Shown here: positions 42,016 through 51,307 of the stretch, in pieces
How positions within the stretch are numbered: the stretch's first letter is position 1
How the letters are laid out: every line of letters starts with the position of its first letter
Assembly (NCBI GenBank): GCA_035556735.1
Contig: DATMFF010000013.1
Coordinates: forward strand, 248,001-312,000
Origin: CANJBX01 sp035556735
Lineage (GTDB): Bacteria; Pseudomonadota; Alphaproteobacteria; Rhizobiales; Xanthobacteraceae
Direction: 5' to 3'
Length of the DNA: 64,000 bases
The notes under the pieces: generated by a model
What the model was told of the DNA's origin: nothing
Database searches by the model: none
The model's input: the letters and a program-made list of their open reading frames with translations, nothing else
Translations under genes and position numbers: made by a program

Positions 42016-44397
42016 ATGAACGTGCACGACAATCCCGCGGCTTGGGCGAAAGACATCGTGGCTGCGGAAAAGTTCGCCATCGGGCAGCCGGTTCCGCGCT
42101 CCGAAGATCCGACGCTGGTGCAGGGCAAGGGCTGCTACACGGACGACGTGACCCTACCTGACCTCGCGCATGCCGTGATGGTGCGCAGCACCTATGCGCA
42201 CGGCATCATCCGCAGGATCGATACCGCCGCCGCGAGGAGCATGCCCGGCGTGCTCGCGGTCTATACCGGTGCGGAGATCAACGCGGCTGGCTATGGCCCG
42301 CTCAAGACGGTCATGCCGATCAAGAACCGCGACGGCTCCATGATGAAGGTGCCGACGCGCTTCGCATTGGCCACCGACAGGGTTCGCTTCGTCGGCGACC
42401 CGATCGCCTGCGTCATGGCGGAGACCGTCAATCAGGCCAAGGATGCGGCCGAGGCCGTCGAGGTCGAGATCGATCCCCTGCCCGCGGTGACGGAACCGCG
42501 CGAGGCGGTCAAGCCCGGCGCACCGCAGCTTTACGACGACGTTCCGGGCAATGTCGCCGCAGACTGGCACTACGGCGACAGTGAGAAGGTCGAGGCCGCA
42601 TTCAAGAGCGCGGCGCACGTGGTGAAGATGCCGCTGCGCAATACCCGCGTCGTGGTGGCCTCGATGGAGCCGCGCGGCTTCGTGGCCAGCTACGACAAGG
42701 ATACCGAGCGCTTCACCGTCTACACCGGCGGCCAGAGCACCTTCGGCCAGAAGATGGCGACGGCGGAAGTGCTCAAGGTCCCGCCCGAGAAGATCCGCGC
42801 CGTGCTGCGCAACGTCGGCGGCTCCTTCGGAATGAAAGCGCCGGTGTTCCCCGAATATATCTGTGTCGCCCATGCGGCGCGCGAACTCGGCCGTCCCGTG
42901 AAATGGATCGACGAGCGGTCGACGGCATTCCTGTCGGACACCCACGGCCGCGACCACGACCAGGTGATCGAACTCGCACTCGACAAGGACGGCCACTTCC
43001 TGGCGATCCGCACCACCGGCTACGGCAATTCCGGCGCCTACGTGTCGATGATGGGCACGATGCAGCCGACCATCACCACGATGAAGAATACGATCGGCGT
43101 CTACAAGACGCCGCTGATCGAGCAGAACACCAAGCTCGTCTTCACCAACACGACGCCGATCGCGCCCTATCGCGGCGCCGGCCGGCCCGAAGGCAACTAC
43201 TATATGGAGCGGCTGATCGATCAGGCCGCCCGCGAGATGGGCATCGACCGCATCGAGATCCGCAAGCGCAACCACATCAAGCCGAAGGACCTGCCCTACA
43301 AGGCGCCGAGTGACAACGTTTACGACAGCGGCGACTTCCCGGCGCTGTTCAAGCGCGCGCTCGAGCTCGGCGACGTGAAGGGCTTCTCCAAGCGCAAGCG
43401 CGAAAGCAAAAAGAACGGCAAGCTGCGCGGCCTCGGCTTCGGCAGCTTCCTCGAACAGACGGCCCCGGCCGCCAAGGAGCTCGGCGGCATCCGCTTCGAG
43501 AACGACGGCACCGTCACGATCCTCACCGGCTCCAAGGACTTCGGACAGGGCCACGCATCGCCGTTCGCGCAGGTGCTCGCGACCAAGCTCGGCATCCCGT
43601 TCGACAAGATCCGCCTGTCGCAGGAGGACAGCGACAAGCTTCCGCTCGGCGGCGGCACCGGCGGTTCGAAGTCGGCCATGATGAGCGGCAACGCGATCGC
43701 CGAGGGCGCGCAGAAGGTCATCGAGCAGGGCCAGCAGATCGCCGCCTTCGTGCTGGAAGCGGCCGCGGGCGATATCGAGTTCCAAGGGGGCCGATTCTTG
43801 ATCGCGGGCACCGACCGGGGCGTCGGCATCATGGAACTGGCGGAGAAGATCCGCGGCGGGCTCAAGCTGCCGCCGGACGTACCGCAATCGCTCAATGTCA
43901 TGCACGTCAGCGACGGCGTGCCCGCGACCTACCCCAACGGAGCACATGTCGCCGAAGTCGAGATCGATCCGCAGACCGGCGTGGTCGAGGTCGTGAAATA
44001 CGTCGCGGTCAACGACTTCGGCACCGAGCTCAACCCGCTCATGGTCCTGGGCCAGGTGCACGGCGGGCTCGCCCAGGGCATCGGCCAGGTGCTGATGGAG
44101 CACACGGTCTATGACGAGCAGGGCCAGTTGCTGACCGGCTCGTTCATGGACTACGCGATGCCGCGCGCCTCGGACATGCCGAGCTTCCAGACCGAAAGTC
44201 AGCCGTTCCCGGCCAAGACCAACCCGCTGGGCGTCAAGGGCTGCGGCGAGGCCGGCTGCGCCGGATCGCTGGTCGCCGTGAACAACGCGATCGCGGATGC
44301 GCTCTATGAACTTGGCGTCGCCAACCTGGAAATGCCGGCGACGCCGGAACGGGTGTGGCAGGCGATCCACGGCGCGAACGGCCAGGCGGCCAAGTAA
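42016..44397 (+). CDS. Solitary molybdenum hydroxylase large subunit (CoxL/XdhB-like)
   Basis: A 793-residue molybdopterin-binding subunit of the xanthine-oxidase family. Motifs in order: GQPVPRSEDPTLVQGKGCYTDD, VGGSFGMKAP (cofactor region), PYRGAGRPEGNYYMER, GSKDFGQGHASP and the C-terminal GVKGCGEAGCAGS with its catalytic glutamate. The PYRGAGRPE loop differs from the AYRCSFR motif of true CO dehydrogenase, so it is not form I CoxL. The FAD and [2Fe-2S] subunits that normally accompany it are not adjacent, which leaves its electron path open. An ATG at 42016 gives the normal family N-terminus. Confidence 0.9.
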   Translation: MNVHDNPAAWAKDIVAAEKFAIGQPVPRSEDPTLVQGKGCYTDDVTLPDLAHAVMVRSTYAHGIIRRIDTAAARSMPGVLAVYTGAEINAAGYGPLKTVMPIKNRDGSMMKVPTRFALATDRVRFVGDPIACVMAETVNQAKDAAEAVEVEIDPLPAVTEPREAVKPGAPQLYDDVPGNVAADWHYGDSEKVEAAFKSAAHVVKMPLRNTRVVVASMEPRGFVASYDKDTERFTVYTGGQSTFGQKMATAEVLKVPPEKIRAVLRNVGGSFGMKAPVFPEYICVAHAARELGRPVKWIDERSTAFLSDTHGRDHDQVIELALDKDGHFLAIRTTGYGNSGAYVSMMGTMQPTITTMKNTIGVYKTPLIEQNTKLVFTNTTPIAPYRGAGRPEGNYYMERLIDQAAREMGIDRIEIRKRNHIKPKDLPYKAPSDNVYDSGDFPALFKRALELGDVKGFSKRKRESKKNGKLRGLGFGSFLEQTAPAAKELGGIRFENDGTVTILTGSKDFGQGHASPFAQVLATKLGIPFDKIRLSQEDSDKLPLGGGTGGSKSAMMSGNAIAEGAQKVIEQGQQIAAFVLEAAAGDIEFQGGRFLIAGTDRGVGIMELAEKIRGGLKLPPDVPQSLNVMHVSDGVPATYPNGAHVAEVEIDPQTGVVEVVKYVAVNDFGTELNPLMVLGQVHGGLAQGIGQVLMEHTVYDEQGQLLTGSFMDYAMPRASDMPSFQTESQPFPAKTNPLGVKGCGEAGCAGSLVAVNNAIADALYELGVANLEMPATPERVWQAIHGANGQAAK

Positions 44398-44421
44398 GCC
44401 CGCCGGCAGATGCAGTTTTAC

Positions 44422-44450
44422 CGCCGCCGTACCGATCGGGTACGGCGGCG
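44422..44450 (+). terminator. Hairpin terminator after the molybdenum hydroxylase gene
   Basis: A perfect 12-bp stem (44422-44433 with 44439-44450) and a five-base loop start about 25 bases after the stop codon. A short T-containing stretch follows (CTTTG). It is likely the transcription end of this single-gene unit. Confidence 0.65.
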
Positions 44451-44656
44451 CAGTCTTTGGGGCATGCGAGCCATGAGTCGCGGCCTGTCCCTTGCCGGAT
44501 GACACACGGTTAACCTGCGCGTGACAGTGTCGTGGTCGGACATTCGCTTTGGTCTGGCACGATGAGTTCAGCGAATTTCCGAGCCGGACGGCCCTGGGAT
44601 CATGTTTTGCGAACTTCGGAATCAGGACACTGGGTTGCCTGCCGGATTGGTGACGG

Positions 44657-45886
44657 ATGACCGCTGAAACTCCGAGCCTGCCGCTTCGCTCCACGCACGC
44701 TGCCGAGGCGCGTGTCCTGACGAGCGTCAGCGCCGCGCATTTCGCCAGCCACTTTTATTTCCTGCTGCTGCCGCCGCTGTTCATCTGGGTGCGCGCCGAC
44801 TACGGCGTGAGCTACACCGAGCTTGGCTTTGCCATCGCTGTGTTCAACATCGTGTCGGCGCTGTTCCAGACCCCGGCCGGGTTCCTGGCCGACCGCGTCG
44901 GGCCGTACCTCGTTCTGGTGGCGGGTCTTGCCCTCGAAGCCGTCGCCTTCGGCCTCGTCGGCGTCGTGCACTCCTTCTGGTTCCTGGTCGCGATGTTCGG
45001 GGTCGCGGGCCTCGCCAACACCGTGTTCCATCCCGCCGACTACGCCCTGCTCTCGCACCACATCGGCAAGCAGCGTGTCGGGCGCGCGTTCTCGATCCAC
45101 ACATTCGCGGGCATGCTCGGCGGCGCCGTGGCGCCCGCCACGCTGTTGTTCCTGCAATCGGTCGTCGGCTGGCGCGGCGCCTTCGTTGCGGCAGCCGCCG
45201 GAGGCTTGGCTGTGGCGCTCGCCCTCGTAGTGCTGCGCGGCGATTTCGCCCACGGACCCCATATCGCCGCGCGCGCCAAGGCGCAGGACGGCGAGACCCC
45301 CGACAACTGGAAGCTGCTCACGTCCGGACCGATCCTGCGCAGCTTCGCCTTCTTCACGATGCTGGCCGCCGGGTCGGTCGGTATCCAGAACTACTCGGTG
45401 GTCGCCCTGCACGACCTGTTCGGCACCACGCCCGAAATCGCCAACACCGCGCTGACCGCCACGCTGTCGATGACGGCGCTCGGCGTCCTCGTGGGCGGCT
45501 TTCTGGTCACGCGCATCGGCAATCACGGGCTGTTCGCCGCCATCGGAATCGGCCTTTGGGGGCTTGCGATCCTGGGAGTCGGAATCGCGGACTTCGGCAC
45601 CGCCGTGCTGATGCTCATGATGGGCATCGGCGGTTTCGCCTCCGGCGTGATCATGCCCTCGCGCGACATGATCGTACGCGAGGTCACGCCACCCGGTTCG
45701 TTCGGCACCGTGTTCGGTTTCGTCACCACCGGGTTCAACGTCGCCGGCGTGCTCTTCCCCGTGGTGTTCGGCGCGCTGATGGACCACGGCTCGCCGCGCG
45801 CGGTCTTCTTCGTGGCGGCCGCCTGCAGCCTGCTCGCCATCGCCACCGTCGTCACGGTGCGCAAGCGTTCGCGGATTGCCGGCTGA
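44657..45886 (+). CDS. MFS transporter
   Basis: A 409-residue major facilitator with about twelve hydrophobic segments. The first half contains GFLADRVGPYLVLVAGL (motif A region), and RVGRAFSIHTFAGMLGGAVAPATLLFLQ is near its middle; SGVIMPSRDMIVREVTPPGSFGTVFGFVTTGFNVAGVLFPVVFG marks the C-terminal half. It resembles the fosmidomycin-resistance/FsrA-like group. It lies 46 bases upstream of the extradiol dioxygenase gene and may import an aromatic substrate for it; that link is inferred. Confidence 0.88.
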   Translation: MTAETPSLPLRSTHAAEARVLTSVSAAHFASHFYFLLLPPLFIWVRADYGVSYTELGFAIAVFNIVSALFQTPAGFLADRVGPYLVLVAGLALEAVAFGLVGVVHSFWFLVAMFGVAGLANTVFHPADYALLSHHIGKQRVGRAFSIHTFAGMLGGAVAPATLLFLQSVVGWRGAFVAAAAGGLAVALALVVLRGDFAHGPHIAARAKAQDGETPDNWKLLTSGPILRSFAFFTMLAAGSVGIQNYSVVALHDLFGTTPEIANTALTATLSMTALGVLVGGFLVTRIGNHGLFAAIGIGLWGLAILGVGIADFGTAVLMLMMGIGGFASGVIMPSRDMIVREVTPPGSFGTVFGFVTTGFNVAGVLFPVVFGALMDHGSPRAVFFVAAACSLLAIATVVTVRKRSRIAG

Positions 45887-45932
45887 CCGCCGCACGTTAG
45901 AATAGCGCCAACACCCTGCTGCGAGGGCGGTC

Positions 45933-46949
45933 ATGACTCTGCAATCGCTCGGCTACATCGGTCTGCGCGCCAAGAACATCGAGGACTGGCAGTCCTACGG
46001 TACCCGCCTGCTCGGCATGCAGGTGGCGGAGCGCAGCGCGAGCACGCTCGCGCTGCGCATGGACGACCGCAAGCAGCGTCTCATCGTGCAGGCCGACGGC
46101 GGCGAAGGCGCCGCCTTCCTCGGCTTCGAGGTCGCGGACGCGGCCGCGCTCGAAGGCATCGCCGCCCGCCTGGAGGCTCATGGCACGGGCGTCGCGCGCG
46201 GCGCGCGCGCCCTCGCCGACGAGCGGCTCGTTGCCGACCTGATCGTGTTCAACGACCCAGTCGGCAACCGCATCGAGGTGTTCCACGGCCCGCAGATCGC
46301 CTCCGACGCGTTCAAGCCGGGCCGCTCGATCTCGGGCTTCCGCACCGGCCCGCTCGGCATGGGCCACGTCGTCATCACCGCCGCACGCTCGGACGAGCTC
46401 ATCCCGTTCTATCGCGATGTGCTCGGCTTCCGGCTGAGCGATTATTTCCTGCGGCCGGTGAAGATCCACTTCTTCCACCTCAACCCGCGCCACCACACGC
46501 TCGGCATCCTCGAGACCGGCAGCAACGGCATCCACCACATGATGGTCGAGGTGAACTTCCTGGACGACGTCGGCCAGGGATACGACATCGCGCAGATGAC
46601 GCCGGATCTCGTTCGCGTGACCATGGGACGCCACATCAACGATCACATGACGTCGTTCTACTGCGCCAATCCCTCCAACTTCATGGTCGAGTACGGCTGG
46701 GGCGGCCGCTCGATCGAACCCGACACCTGGACGCCCACCCAGGTCGTCGAAGGACCGAGCCTGTGGGGCCACGAGCGGTTGTGGCTTCCGCCGGACGCGC
46801 GCGCCGAAGCCCGCGCCATGCGCCTCAAGCTGGCGGACGAAGGCCTGCGGATTCCGGTGGACGTGATGGACGGCAACTACAAGCTCGCGCCGGGCACCTG
46901 CGTGCTCTGGGACACGATCGGCGAGGCGCGCAAGCGCGGCTACGCCTGA
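45933..46949 (+). CDS. bphC: Extradiol ring-cleavage dioxygenase, BphC-like
   Basis: A 338-residue two-module VOC extradiol dioxygenase that opens catecholic rings next to the diol with Fe(II) and O2. The iron ligands fit: H145 in GMGHVVI, H202 (or H201) in GIHHMMVE and E253 in FMVEYGWGG. Second-sphere residues H187/H188, H238 and Y243 are also in place. The N-terminal module (about 1-130) is the inactive structural half. No complete meta-pathway (hydrolase, aldolase) is adjacent, so the substrate may be a biphenyl-, steroid- or natural-catechol type. Confidence 0.9.
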   Translation: MTLQSLGYIGLRAKNIEDWQSYGTRLLGMQVAERSASTLALRMDDRKQRLIVQADGGEGAAFLGFEVADAAALEGIAARLEAHGTGVARGARALADERLVADLIVFNDPVGNRIEVFHGPQIASDAFKPGRSISGFRTGPLGMGHVVITAARSDELIPFYRDVLGFRLSDYFLRPVKIHFFHLNPRHHTLGILETGSNGIHHMMVEVNFLDDVGQGYDIAQMTPDLVRVTMGRHINDHMTSFYCANPSNFMVEYGWGGRSIEPDTWTPTQVVEGPSLWGHERLWLPPDARAEARAMRLKLADEGLRIPVDVMDGNYKLAPGTCVLWDTIGEARKRGYA

Positions 46950-46973
46950 CGGCCCATTTGCAACCGGCCGACC

Positions 46974-47999
46974 TCAGGCGGTGCGCAGCTTCGGGCGTCC
47001 TTCGTAGAGGTTGCGGCCCTCCACGAGCGCCCGGATTTTTCCGTCGGCAATGCTGCGCTTGAGCATCCAGAATCCGCAGTCCGGATGGATATAGGTGATG
47101 CGCCCGGCGCCGATGACGTTCTCAGCGCGTTCGATCAGCCGCGCGATCGTGTCGGCGCTCTCGATTACCGTGGACTTGATGTCGACGACGCCGAGGCCGA
47201 TGCCGATCTCCGGCCGCAACTCGCGGAACACCGCCAGCTCCTCTGCCGGCCGATGCGCGGTCTCCATGACGATGTGGTCGCACTTGAGCGCATTGAGATA
47301 AGAGACCAGCTTGCGCCAGGTGCCCTTCTGGATCGATTGCCCGCCGTAATTGCCGAAGCAGAGGTGCACCGACGGCACGGTCTTCACCGCCGCGAGCACG
47401 CGGTTGATCGAAGCCGCCGCCCATTCCCACTCGTCCGGGCTGCCGGGCAGATTGGCTTCGTCCAGCTGCACGACATCGGCGTCGAGGTGGCTGACCTGTT
47501 CGGCCAGCGCGTCGGCGAGCGCCATCGCGAGATCGGGCAGGTTTCCGTAGTGCTTGTCCACCAGCGTCTTCGCCAGCATATGCGGGCCGGTCAGCGTGAA
47601 CTTGAACGGTTGCGTCGCCAGCCGTTTGGCGCGCGCGCAGGCCTGCGGCAGGTCGAGCGTGCCGGCACTGATCGGCCCTTCCACCACCGCCGGAGGGCGC
47701 GAACGGAAGCCCATGCCGCGCTGGGCGCGATAGGCCACCAGCTCGTCGAACCGGATCGCCGTGCGGATTCCGCTCATCGGCCGCACGAAGTACTCGATCA
47801 TCCCGTTTGTCTCGGGATGGTTGAGGTCGAACCGCGACAGCTCGCCGTCGCACACGACGTCGATGCCGGCCTTCTCCTGCGTGTGGATGACGACGCGGGT
47901 GGCGTCGATCAGCGCCTGTTCCGACGGCAGCGCCGCCAGCCATTCCGGAAACGGATAGGAGCCGACGACGGTGGTCTTGATGCGGGGCTCGGAAGTCAT
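46974..47999 (-). CDS. Core-MetE-like cobalamin-independent methyltransferase
   Basis: A 341-residue protein equal to the C-terminal catalytic barrel of MetE without the N-terminal half. The zinc site that activates thiols is complete: H212-x-C214 in VHLCFGNYG, E246 in IVMETAHR and C308 in HPDCGF. The N-terminal TTVVGSYPFPEWL is typical of the stand-alone group. Such short forms may use other methyl donors than methyl-tetrahydrofolate-triglutamate, so methionine synthesis is possible but not certain. Upstream, in the shared divergent region, lies operator motif A. Confidence 0.88.
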   Translation of the reverse strand: MTSEPRIKTTVVGSYPFPEWLAALPSEQALIDATRVVIHTQEKAGIDVVCDGELSRFDLNHPETNGMIEYFVRPMSGIRTAIRFDELVAYRAQRGMGFRSRPPAVVEGPISAGTLDLPQACARAKRLATQPFKFTLTGPHMLAKTLVDKHYGNLPDLAMALADALAEQVSHLDADVVQLDEANLPGSPDEWEWAAASINRVLAAVKTVPSVHLCFGNYGGQSIQKGTWRKLVSYLNALKCDHIVMETAHRPAEELAVFRELRPEIGIGLGVVDIKSTVIESADTIARLIERAENVIGAGRITYIHPDCGFWMLKRSIADGKIRALVEGRNLYEGRPKLRTA

Positions 48000-48143
48000 G
48001 GGTTCACTCGCGAAGTTGACGGACGCGCGGTCGGCGAAGCGGCGGCTCGCTGGATCAGGCGATGGCTCGCCGCGTCGGCTGCGGTGGCGGGCGATCCGGC
48101 TGCGCCGGCCATCGCCTGCTTGCCGGGCGGCGCCGCCTGTCGT

Positions 48144-48165
48144 AAGTATCCAACTGGTTACTTAT
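48144..48165. promoter_or_regulatory. Palindromic operator A (TetR regulon motif)
   Basis: TAAGTATCCA at 48144-48153 mirrored by TGGTTACTTA at 48156-48165 with one mismatch in ten. It lies between the divergent core-MetE-like gene and the epimerase gene, 42 bases ahead of the latter's start. The core (GTATCC-AACT-GGTTAC) matches sites B and C. Confidence 0.65.
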
Positions 48166-48206
48166 AGCGCGATTGCCGTCACGCTGCCAATCGAAAGCGA
48201 CAGACC

Positions 48207-49247
48207 GTGCCCGCATCATCTCAAGGCCTTCCCGACCGCTTCCGCGACGTCGATCATCTCGAGGAGGTGATGACCGCGCCCTCGCCCGCCCTGATCGCCG
48301 ACCTCGAGAAGGCGCCCGGCGACATCATCATCCTCGGCGTCGGCGGCAAGATGGGACCGACGCTCGCCCGGCTCGCCAAGCGTGCAGCGCCCGCCCGCCG
48401 CGTCATCGGCGTCGCGCGCTTCAGCGAGAAGGGTCTGCGCGAGGAGCTCACGCGCCACGGCATCGAGTGCATCGCGGCTGACCTCCTCGACCGCAAGCAG
48501 GTCGAGGCGCTGCCGAAATCGCCGAACGTCGTCTTCATGGCGGGACGCAAGTTCGGCTCGACCGGCCACGAGGATCTCACCTGGGCGATGAATGCCTACG
48601 TGCCAACGCTGGTCGCGGAGGCATTCGAGACGTCGCGCATCGTCGCCTTCTCCACCGGCAACGTCTATCCCTGGGTCAATGTCCTTCACGGCGGCGCGGG
48701 CGAAGCGACCCCCGCCGTGCCGCCACCCGGCACCTACGCCAACTCCTGCGTCGCGCGCGAGAACCTGTTCCAGTATTTTTCGCGCACGCGCGGCACGCCC
48801 GGCCGCATCATCCGGCTCAACTACGCGATCGACATGCGCTACGGCGTGCTGCACGACATTGCCACGCGCGTGAAGACCGGCGAGCCGATCAACCTCGAGG
48901 CCGGCCACGTCAACGTCATCTGGCAAGGCGATGCCAATGCGGTCACGCTGCGCTGCCTCGCGCACTGCACGACGCCGTCGAGCCCGCTCAACGTGAGCGG
49001 CCCGGAACACATCAGCGTGCGCTGGCTGGCAACGCAGCTCGGCGAGCGGCTCGGCAAGACTCCGGTGTTCACCGGCACCGAATCCCAGCAGGGCTGGCTG
49101 ACCAACACCACCCAGGCCATCGGTCTGTTCGGCTATCCATCCGTGACGCTCGCCACCATGATCGACTGGGTCGCGGACTGGGTCGGGCGCGACATGGCGA
49201 GCCTCGGCAAGGAAACCCATTACGACTCGCGCGATGGCACCTTCTGA
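48207..49247 (+). CDS. NAD(P)-dependent epimerase/dehydratase family protein
   Basis: A 346-residue extended-SDR-like protein. The nucleotide motif is IIILGVGGKMGPTLARLAKR (a variant GxGGxxG). A YANSCVARENLFQYF region stands where the YxxxK catalytic pair normally lies; here the lysine is replaced, so classical catalysis is doubtful. Later segments NYAIDMRYGVLHDIATRV and VNVIWQGDANAVTLRCLAHC are family-like. It starts with GTG. It overlaps the GNAT gene by 14 bases. It lies in the putative TetR regulon. Confidence 0.8.
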   Translation: MPASSQGLPDRFRDVDHLEEVMTAPSPALIADLEKAPGDIIILGVGGKMGPTLARLAKRAAPARRVIGVARFSEKGLREELTRHGIECIAADLLDRKQVEALPKSPNVVFMAGRKFGSTGHEDLTWAMNAYVPTLVAEAFETSRIVAFSTGNVYPWVNVLHGGAGEATPAVPPPGTYANSCVARENLFQYFSRTRGTPGRIIRLNYAIDMRYGVLHDIATRVKTGEPINLEAGHVNVIWQGDANAVTLRCLAHCTTPSSPLNVSGPEHISVRWLATQLGERLGKTPVFTGTESQQGWLTNTTQAIGLFGYPSVTLATMIDWVADWVGRDMASLGKETHYDSRDGTF

Positions 49248-50112
49248 TCAGGAGACGCTCGCCCCCTCGCCCCTGCGCGAGGCCGACCTCGCCGATGCCG
49301 AGGCCCTGGTGCGTGAATCCGGCTGGAACCAGGTCGCCGCCGACTGGCGGGCCTTTCTGGACCTGGGCTCGGTCTATGCCATCCGCACGCCGTCCGGACG
49401 CGTGATCGCGACCGCCGCGACCCTGCCCTATGGCGGCCGCTTCGCCTGGATCAGCATGGTGCTGGTTGCAGGCGCATATCGCCGCCGCGGCCTTGCCACG
49501 CTGCTGCTGCGCCGCTGCGTCGACGATCTCACCGCCAGAGGACTGGTGCCGGTGCTGGACGCGACGCCCGCCGGGCGCGCGGTCTACGTCGGGCTGGGCT
49601 TCGAGGATTCCTGGAGCTTCCAGCGCTATGCGCGCGGCGATGCGTCCGGCCCGGCTAGGGAACGCGTGATGCCCTCGGGAGTGACCCTCGCGCCGATCTC
49701 GGACGACACCTGGCCGCGGCTATGCGCTTACGACGCCGCCGTGTTCGGCGCCGACCGCAGTGGGCTGTTGGCGCGCCTGCGCGGCCGCGCGCCAGCCTTC
49801 GAGTGCGTGGCTGAGCGCGACGGCGAGATCGTGGGCGCAATGCTCGGCCGCGACGGCCGCGTTGCCACCCAGATCGGACCGATCGTGGCGGAGGACGACG
49901 CCTGTGCCGGCGCCCTGCTCGCGCGGGCGCTCTCGGCGGTACCCGGTCCTGTGTTCATCGACGTGCCCGATTCCAAAGGGGCGCTGATCGGCCAGCTCAC
50001 CGCGGCGGGCTTTGCCGCGCAGCGGCCGCTCACCCGCATGCTGCACCGGCGCAACGCGGCATTCGACGACGGCCGCCGCACGTATGCTGTCGTGGGTCCC
50101 GAGTTCGGCTGA
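49234..50112 (+). CDS. GNAT-family N-acetyltransferase
   Basis: A 292-residue protein with an N-terminal GNAT domain (about 10-145). The acetyl-CoA loop is seen as VLVAGAYRRRGLATLLLRRC, and GLVPVLDATPAGRAVYVGLGFEDSWSFQRY follows. The C-terminal half (about 150-285) looks like a second, degenerate GNAT-like domain, as in the two-domain YitH/HolE-type proteins. The acceptor is unknown. Its start lies inside the end of the epimerase gene, so it is coupled to it. Confidence 0.85.
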   Translation: MAPSDQETLAPSPLREADLADAEALVRESGWNQVAADWRAFLDLGSVYAIRTPSGRVIATAATLPYGGRFAWISMVLVAGAYRRRGLATLLLRRCVDDLTARGLVPVLDATPAGRAVYVGLGFEDSWSFQRYARGDASGPARERVMPSGVTLAPISDDTWPRLCAYDAAVFGADRSGLLARLRGRAPAFECVAERDGEIVGAMLGRDGRVATQIGPIVAEDDACAGALLARALSAVPGPVFIDVPDSKGALIGQLTAAGFAAQRPLTRMLHRRNAAFDDGRRTYAVVGPEFG

Positions 50113-50138
50113 CAGACCGCGCCGCGACGCGTCCCGCC

Positions 50139-50174
50139 AAAAAAGAAGCCGGCCGCAGGAGACCCGCGGCCGGC
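50139..50174 (-). terminator. Rho-independent terminator of the substrate-binding protein gene
   Basis: Read on the minus strand, a perfect nine-base GC stem (50166-50174 with 50148-50156) and nine-base loop are followed by a T-rich tail ending in six Ts (50144-50139). It begins about 40 bases after the stop at 50215 and separates this gene from the convergent GNAT gene. Confidence 0.85.
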
Positions 50175-50214
50175 CGTCGGTGACCCTCCCCCCAAGGAGG
50201 CTCGACAAACCTCG

Positions 50215-51225
50215 TCAGTACAGCTTCGGCGGATTGATCGGCGGCATCTTCACGTTCTTGTCGAGGAATTCGTTCGTGTAGGCCGATTTCACGTCGTAAG
50301 GCTTTTCCATCTTCAGGTACTCGGCGACGAGCGCGTAGTCGTCCGCCATGCGCTTGTCGTCATGCCATCCGAGCGCCACCTTGCGCGAGGTCTCGTCGCT
50401 CATCAGGATGGTGACGAGGTGCCAGTTGTCGAGCTCGTTCTGGAACTTGAGCGCGCCATTGGCTTCCACCAGCGCATTGATGCAGGGCTCCGGCTTCTTG
50501 GCGCATTCGGCGAAGGCCTTCTGCGTGACCTTGACGAACTTGGCGGCCTTGTCCTTGTTGGCCTTGAGCCAGGCGCCGTTGGCGATGATCGAGTTGCCGT
50601 AGGGGTTTACGCCGGCGTCCTTCCACGCCAGGAAACCCATGTCGCTGCCGAGCTCGCGCGCGAACACGTGGTGGAGATTGAAGAACGACGTCGTGACGTC
50701 GATCGCCTTGGACTTGAGCGCGCTCAGCTTGGAGTTGGCGTCGATATTCACCCAGGTGACCGAGTTCGGATCGATGCCCGCTTTCTTTGCCAACGCAGGC
50801 CACATGGTGCGCGCGCCGTCGCCGGCCGGGTTGCCGATCTTCTTGCCGGCGAAATCCTTGACCCCGGTGATGCCCGAGCTCTTGAGCCAGTACATGCCCT
50901 GCGGCGAGTTGGCGTAGACGTTCATCAGGCCGACGAGGTCGAGACCCTTGCCGCGGAACAGCAGCACGCCCGCCATGTCGGAGAGGCCGAGCTGGGAGGC
51001 GCCGGCGCCCACCTTCTGGGCGGACGCCGCCGAGCCGCGCCCGGTCTCGATGTCGAGATCGAGCCCGGCGTCCTTGTACCAGCCCATTTTCTGCGCATAG
51101 AAATACGGCGCGTGGTCGCCGCCAGCGACCCAGTTCAGGGTGAAGGTGATCTTTTGAGCGGATGCCGGTCCTGCCGCGAGCGCGAAAGCGCCCACGGCCA
51201 GCATGAACTTGTAGGCCGATTTCAT
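50215..51225 (-). CDS. ABC transporter substrate-binding protein, NMT1/THI5-like
   Basis: A 336-residue periplasmic binding protein. A signal peptide (1-23, ending ASA) is followed by ITFTLNWVAGGDHAPYFYAQKMGWYKDAGLDLDI, the NMT1/THI5 opening. Aromatic and polar ligand residues cannot be assigned. This type binds thiamine precursors, nitrate/sulfonates, taurine or aromatic acids. GGAGG precedes the start. It is read away from the regulator and has its own terminator, but the permease and ATPase genes a short way off probably complete the importer. Confidence 0.92.
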   Translation of the reverse strand: MKSAYKFMLAVGAFALAAGPASAQKITFTLNWVAGGDHAPYFYAQKMGWYKDAGLDLDIETGRGSAASAQKVGAGASQLGLSDMAGVLLFRGKGLDLVGLMNVYANSPQGMYWLKSSGITGVKDFAGKKIGNPAGDGARTMWPALAKKAGIDPNSVTWVNIDANSKLSALKSKAIDVTTSFFNLHHVFARELGSDMGFLAWKDAGVNPYGNSIIANGAWLKANKDKAAKFVKVTQKAFAECAKKPEPCINALVEANGALKFQNELDNWHLVTILMSDETSRKVALGWHDDKRMADDYALVAEYLKMEKPYDVKSAYTNEFLDKNVKMPPINPPKLY

Positions 51226-51307
51226 ACGAACCTCCCATCAGGACGATCGGCATCGTTGCCGAATTTGCGGGCAGCGCACGCGCTTTCTCGACGCACCACT
51301 TTGCTCC

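Noticed and set aside
42154..44694. An 846-codon open frame on the strand opposite the solitary molybdenum hydroxylase gene.
   Set aside because: Its codons follow from the reverse reading of a GC-rich gene, its translation has no domain pattern, and the plus-strand gene has clear motifs throughout.
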